Made by a program: the position numbers and the translations under genes. 48,957 nt of DNA, taken from JAWKTM01 sp041399085. GTDB lineage: Bacteria > Planctomycetota > Planctomycetia > Pirellulales > Pirellulaceae. A model generated the notes under the pieces. It searched no databases, was not told where the DNA came from, and was given only the letters and a program-made list of their open reading frames with translations. This document shows positions 46,575-48,957 of this stretch, piece by piece; the first letter of the stretch is position 1; each line of letters begins with the position of its first letter. The DNA lies in contig JAWKTM010000056.1 in the NCBI GenBank assembly GCA_041399085.1, forward strand, positions 1-48,957. Reading direction: 5' to 3'.

Positions 46575-47399
46575 ATGCGCAGCGCCGTTACCGTCAGTCT
46601 GGTCGAAGAAGCCCGTGGCGGACCGTTTGTGTATTGGCACGATTTGCCACACGCGTGTCGTCGAGCCAGCGAGTTGGGGTTCGACGCGGTCGAGATTTTT
46701 CCGCCGTCCCCCGAGACGCTCGAGTCGGCCCACGCTCGCCAACATTTAGCGGATCACGGTCTCGCGCTGGCGGCGGTCGGCACCGGCGCGGGTTGGGTCA
46801 AGCATCGGCTGCATTTGGCGCTGCCCGAGGCGACTCGGCGGCGCGAAGCCCGCGACTTCATCCGTGCGATTATCGACGCGGCCGGCGCGTTCGGAGCCCC
46901 GGCAATCATTGGCTCGATGCAAGGCCGCAGCGGCGACGGCGTGGACGCCGCGACGGCCCGCGGCTACTTGGCCGAAGCGTTGGAAGAACTGGGCGAGCAC
47001 GCACGGCAGTACAGCGTACCTCTGCTCTATGAGCCGCTGAACCGCTACGAAACGAATCAAGTGACAACGGTCGCCGACGGAGTGGCGTTGCTAGAAGGCT
47101 TGTCCACTACCAATGTCCGTCTGTTGTGCGACTTGTTCCACATGCAGATCGAAGAAACCGATCTGGCGGCGGCTTTACGACTTGGTGGCCGGCACGTGGG
47201 GCACATCCATTTCGTGGATTCGAATCGCCGCCCAGTCGGTTTCGGCCACATGCAATTCGGCCCCATCATCGCCGCGTTGCGCGACATCCAATACGCCGGC
47301 TATCTATCCGCCGAAGCCTTCCCCTACCCCGACTCGGAATCGGCCGCCGAACAAACAATTCTGGCCTACCGATTTCTGACAAACGGCACACACAACTAG
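46575..47399 (+). CDS. Sugar phosphate isomerase/epimerase (TIM barrel)
   Basis: 274 residues from the ATG at 46575, preceded by GAGGAG. Barrel strands: VTVSLVEEARGGPFVYWHDL, GFDAVEIFPPSPETL, APAIIGSMQGRSGDG, VPLLYEPLNRYETNQV (metal Glu), VRLLCDLFHMQIEE (Asp, His), VGHIHFVDSNRRPVGFG (His) and YLSAEAFPYPDSE (Glu). These are the metal residues of the xylose isomerase-like/hydroxypyruvate isomerase group. It follows the zinc dehydrogenase closely and is likely co-transcribed. Confidence 0.87.
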   Translation: MRSAVTVSLVEEARGGPFVYWHDLPHACRRASELGFDAVEIFPPSPETLESAHARQHLADHGLALAAVGTGAGWVKHRLHLALPEATRRREARDFIRAIIDAAGAFGAPAIIGSMQGRSGDGVDAATARGYLAEALEELGEHARQYSVPLLYEPLNRYETNQVTTVADGVALLEGLSTTNVRLLCDLFHMQIEETDLAAALRLGGRHVGHIHFVDSNRRPVGFGHMQFGPIIAALRDIQYAGYLSAEAFPYPDSESAAEQTILAYRFLTNGTHN

Positions 47400-47645
47400 C
47401 GATCGCCGGAACGACTCAACCGGCCGCAACCGAGACTTTAGTAGCCCCCGGCGTGTCTGAAGCAAGCGCCGATGGGCATAAAGTCGCCGCTGGTTCGGTC
47501 CGATCTCGATCCAACCCCAACTCAGCGCCCATTCCACGCGCATCACCCCATCGCGAATTCACACCGCGCTATCACGGCTACCGCCGCAAAAAAAACAGAA
47601 CAACGAAACGCATCCGAGCGGCGCAGGCCGCAAACAGCCTTGCAA
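47400..47645. other. Gap with no gene found
   Basis: About 245 bp. It contains an A-rich stretch near 47588 (cgcaaaaaaaacagaac) but no stem before it on either strand. No repeat family of this window is present. Confidence 0.4.
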
Positions 47646-47939
47646 TCATAGTGCGATAGCTATGAACATTATTTTGCGCGGCCACCGGGATGTCGACACA
47701 CCGCAGACTCTAAACAGCGAGATGGAAATGTCACACTTCACACATCTGACGTACCATTCTAGCGACGCTTGGTCATCGTCTGGATAGAAATGGATGTTTG
47801 GCGAATTGTCCGTGACTCGTGTGCTGTCGGCGCACGTTGGATATTCCGATGGTTCTCCTTTGGCGACGCCGTATTCCAAGTAAGGTTCAGATTTGATTTC
47901 GCTACACTTGTTGGAGCAGCCCCAGCACAGCTTCTCCAA
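47646..47939 (-). CDS. Small Cys-rich hypothetical protein (tentative)
   Basis: 97 codons starting MEKLCWGCSNKCSEIKSEPY. Two Cys-pair sites (CWGC...C near 5-12 and CVKC near residue 69-72) could form a zinc ribbon, and NSPNIHFYPDDDQASLEWYV reads like protein. It lies 16 bp from the start of the divergent cation transporter. I do not recognise a family. It could also be chance; the region is lower in GC than its surroundings. Confidence 0.4.
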   Translation of the reverse strand: MEKLCWGCSNKCSEIKSEPYLEYGVAKGEPSEYPTCADSTRVTDNSPNIHFYPDDDQASLEWYVRCVKCDISISLFRVCGVSTSRWPRKIMFIAIAL

Positions 47940-47955
47940 CGATGTCTTTCAGGAC

Positions 47956-48573
47956 ATGCCTTCCACGAGATCAAAAGCTCTCGCCCTCGCCTTTTTCACC
48001 GTCGCCTACAATCTTGTTGAAGGTGGCGTGGCGATGTTTGCGGCTGCGCTGTCGGATAGCAGTGCTCTGTTGGGCTTCGGACTTGATAGTTTTGTCGAGT
48101 CGATCTCCGGTATGGTGATGGTCTGGAGGTTCTGGGAGTTCGATCCGGCGAAGGACGAGGAAGAATTTGAGAAGATCGAACGTCGAGCCGCCCGGCTCGT
48201 CGGATACTCGTTCTTTATACTCGGCGGCTATGTTGTGCTCGATGCCGGCTACTCGCTCTTTCAGCAGGAAGCGCCTGAGATTAGCCTCATTGGGATCGGG
48301 CTGGCGGTTGCCTCAATGATTTTCATGCCGGTACTGTTCCTCATGAAATACCGCCTCGGCAAAGCCATCGGTAGCCGTAGCCTAGTGGCCGACTCGAAGG
48401 AAACTCTCGCGTGCCTGATGCTTTCCGTCGCTCTGCTGATCGGCTTGGGAACGTTTTATATCTGGCAACTGTGGTGGATCGATTCCGTGGCCGCTCTGGT
48501 AATCGCCGTGCTGATTGTCCGAGAGGGCTTCGAGACGCTCGAGGAGTCAGAGGAATATGGCAATGACGAGTAG
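47956..48573 (+). CDS. Cation transporter of the CDF-like membrane type
   Basis: 205 residues from the ATG at 47956; a TTG at 47893 is in frame and adds 21 residues. Five to six hydrophobic segments. Typical motif blocks: ALAFFTVAYNLVEGGVAMFA, LLGFGLDSFVESISGMVMVW (metal-binding Asp/Glu), SLVADSKETLACLMLSVALL (Asp/Glu site) and WWIDSVAALVIAVLIV. It exchanges a divalent metal for protons in CDF members; the metal is unknown. It lacks the usual C-terminal cytosolic domain (about 80 residues), as in the short 'cation transporter' subfamily. It overlaps the next gene, indicating coupling. Confidence 0.82.
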   Translation: MPSTRSKALALAFFTVAYNLVEGGVAMFAAALSDSSALLGFGLDSFVESISGMVMVWRFWEFDPAKDEEEFEKIERRAARLVGYSFFILGGYVVLDAGYSLFQQEAPEISLIGIGLAVASMIFMPVLFLMKYRLGKAIGSRSLVADSKETLACLMLSVALLIGLGTFYIWQLWWIDSVAALVIAVLIVREGFETLEESEEYGNDE

Positions 48574-48957
48574 ACCGATTCGCTTCTCCTGCCAAGCCAC
48601 CCTCGCCCAGAAGCCCGAGGCGATTGCCAGCCAAATTCTCGATCTGAGCAGGTGGCCCGAGTTCCATGGCTACGGGCCGTTGCCGGGTATCAAGCTCGCT
48701 GAGTTCGAGACGCAAAAAGCCGAAATCCTCGGGACGAGAATCCGGGTCACGAACCGGGACGGATCAACGCACGTCGAGGAGATCGTCGAATGGGAACCGA
48801 CAAGACGACTGCGCTTGCACATGCATGAGTTCTCGCCGCCCTTGGCCCGGTTGGCGGCGTGCTTCGACGAGACGTGGGAGTTTCAGGTTGACGGCGACGT
48901 GACCCATGTGGTCCGGTCGTTCGAGATGCACCCGAAGTCTGCCCTGACGAAGCCGTT
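48563..48957 (+). CDS. SRPBCC family protein, 3' end beyond window
   Basis: Open to the right edge (131 codons). Start at 48563 (MTSRPIRFSCQATLAQKPEA) with AGAGGA 7 nt upstream; ATG at 48557 is an alternative. The start lies inside the cation transporter gene (11-bp overlap). Pattern ASQILDLSRWPEFHGYGPLP, GTRIRVTNRDGSTHVEEIVE, WEPTRRLRLHMHEF and FDETWEFQVDGDVTHVVRSF is the SRPBCC/polyketide cyclase fold. Ligand unknown. Confidence 0.75.
   Translation, partial: MTSRPIRFSCQATLAQKPEAIASQILDLSRWPEFHGYGPLPGIKLAEFETQKAEILGTRIRVTNRDGSTHVEEIVEWEPTRRLRLHMHEFSPPLARLAACFDETWEFQVDGDVTHVVRSFEMHPKSALTKP

Noticed and set aside
46634..46652. Sigma-54-like TGGCAC-n5-TTGC
   Set aside because: It lies within the coding region of the isomerase (YWHDLPH) with no gene start downstream at a fitting distance.

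Overview
The window looks like chromosomal DNA of a planctomycete (Planctomycetota, Pirellulaceae-like). Evidence: several PSCyt/DUF1549-DUF1553 proteins, a DUF1549/DUF1553 plus DUF1501 pair, a kinase of the planctomycete 'ALKVS...TLAQLDHPNIV' type fused to membrane segments, Flp-like pilins ending in a 'QSYSYSGVDGH' motif, and high-GC, loosely packed genes. No rRNA, plasmid or phage module is visible. One tRNA gene (Ser, CGA) is present.

Layout. 1-6.2 kb: a YhdT/sodium-solute symporter pair (runs off the left edge), an LRR membrane protein, and a compact operon of [2Fe-2S] ferredoxin, TrkA and TrkH for potassium uptake. 6.3-8.5 kb: an AI-2E-family permease behind a sigma-54-type promoter, then a mosaic of palindromic repeats surrounding a 42-bp tandem array. 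8.5-13 kb: a large PSD1 cytochrome protein, an SRPBCC protein, the relic of an SGNH hydrolase, and an SH3-like protein with three copies of a short motif. 13.2-14.3 kb: tRNA-Ser and a decayed IS3 orfA. 14.3-22.7 kb: RsmA, riboflavin synthase, a GT4 glycosyltransferase, a small c-type cytochrome, a PAP2 phosphatase, a GT39-like enzyme, Nif3 and a sugar isomerase. 22.9-30.8 kb: a membrane Ser/Thr kinase, a DUF1549/1553 protein, a di-haem peroxidase lipoprotein and two Flp-like pilin paralogues. 31-39 kb: a coiled-coil protein, a large secreted protein of glycosidase-like layout, a repeat-dense gap (polypurine tract, 21-bp array, palindromes), an amidohydrolase, a nucleotide-sugar epimerase and a candidate structured RNA. 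39-47.4 kb: the DUF1549/1553 + DUF1501 pair, an assimilatory sulfite reductase with an unusual N-terminal extension, a lipoprotein, a zinc alcohol dehydrogenase and a TIM-barrel isomerase. 47.6-49 kb: a cation transporter and an SRPBCC protein that runs off the right edge.

Two themes stand out. First, a motif of the form M-S-x-x-[DE]-[IM]-L-A-x-A-R-x-x-x-(K) occurs three times in the SH3-like protein (12.1-13.0 kb) and once in the linker of the sulfite reductase (42.9 kb). It may be an undescribed planctomycete interaction motif. Second, at least nine single-base frame breaks lie in six otherwise well conserved genes, often at short homopolymers. This points to residual sequencing errors rather than mass pseudogenisation, so these genes are annotated as continuous with notes. 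All assignments come from reading the sequence; no database search was run.
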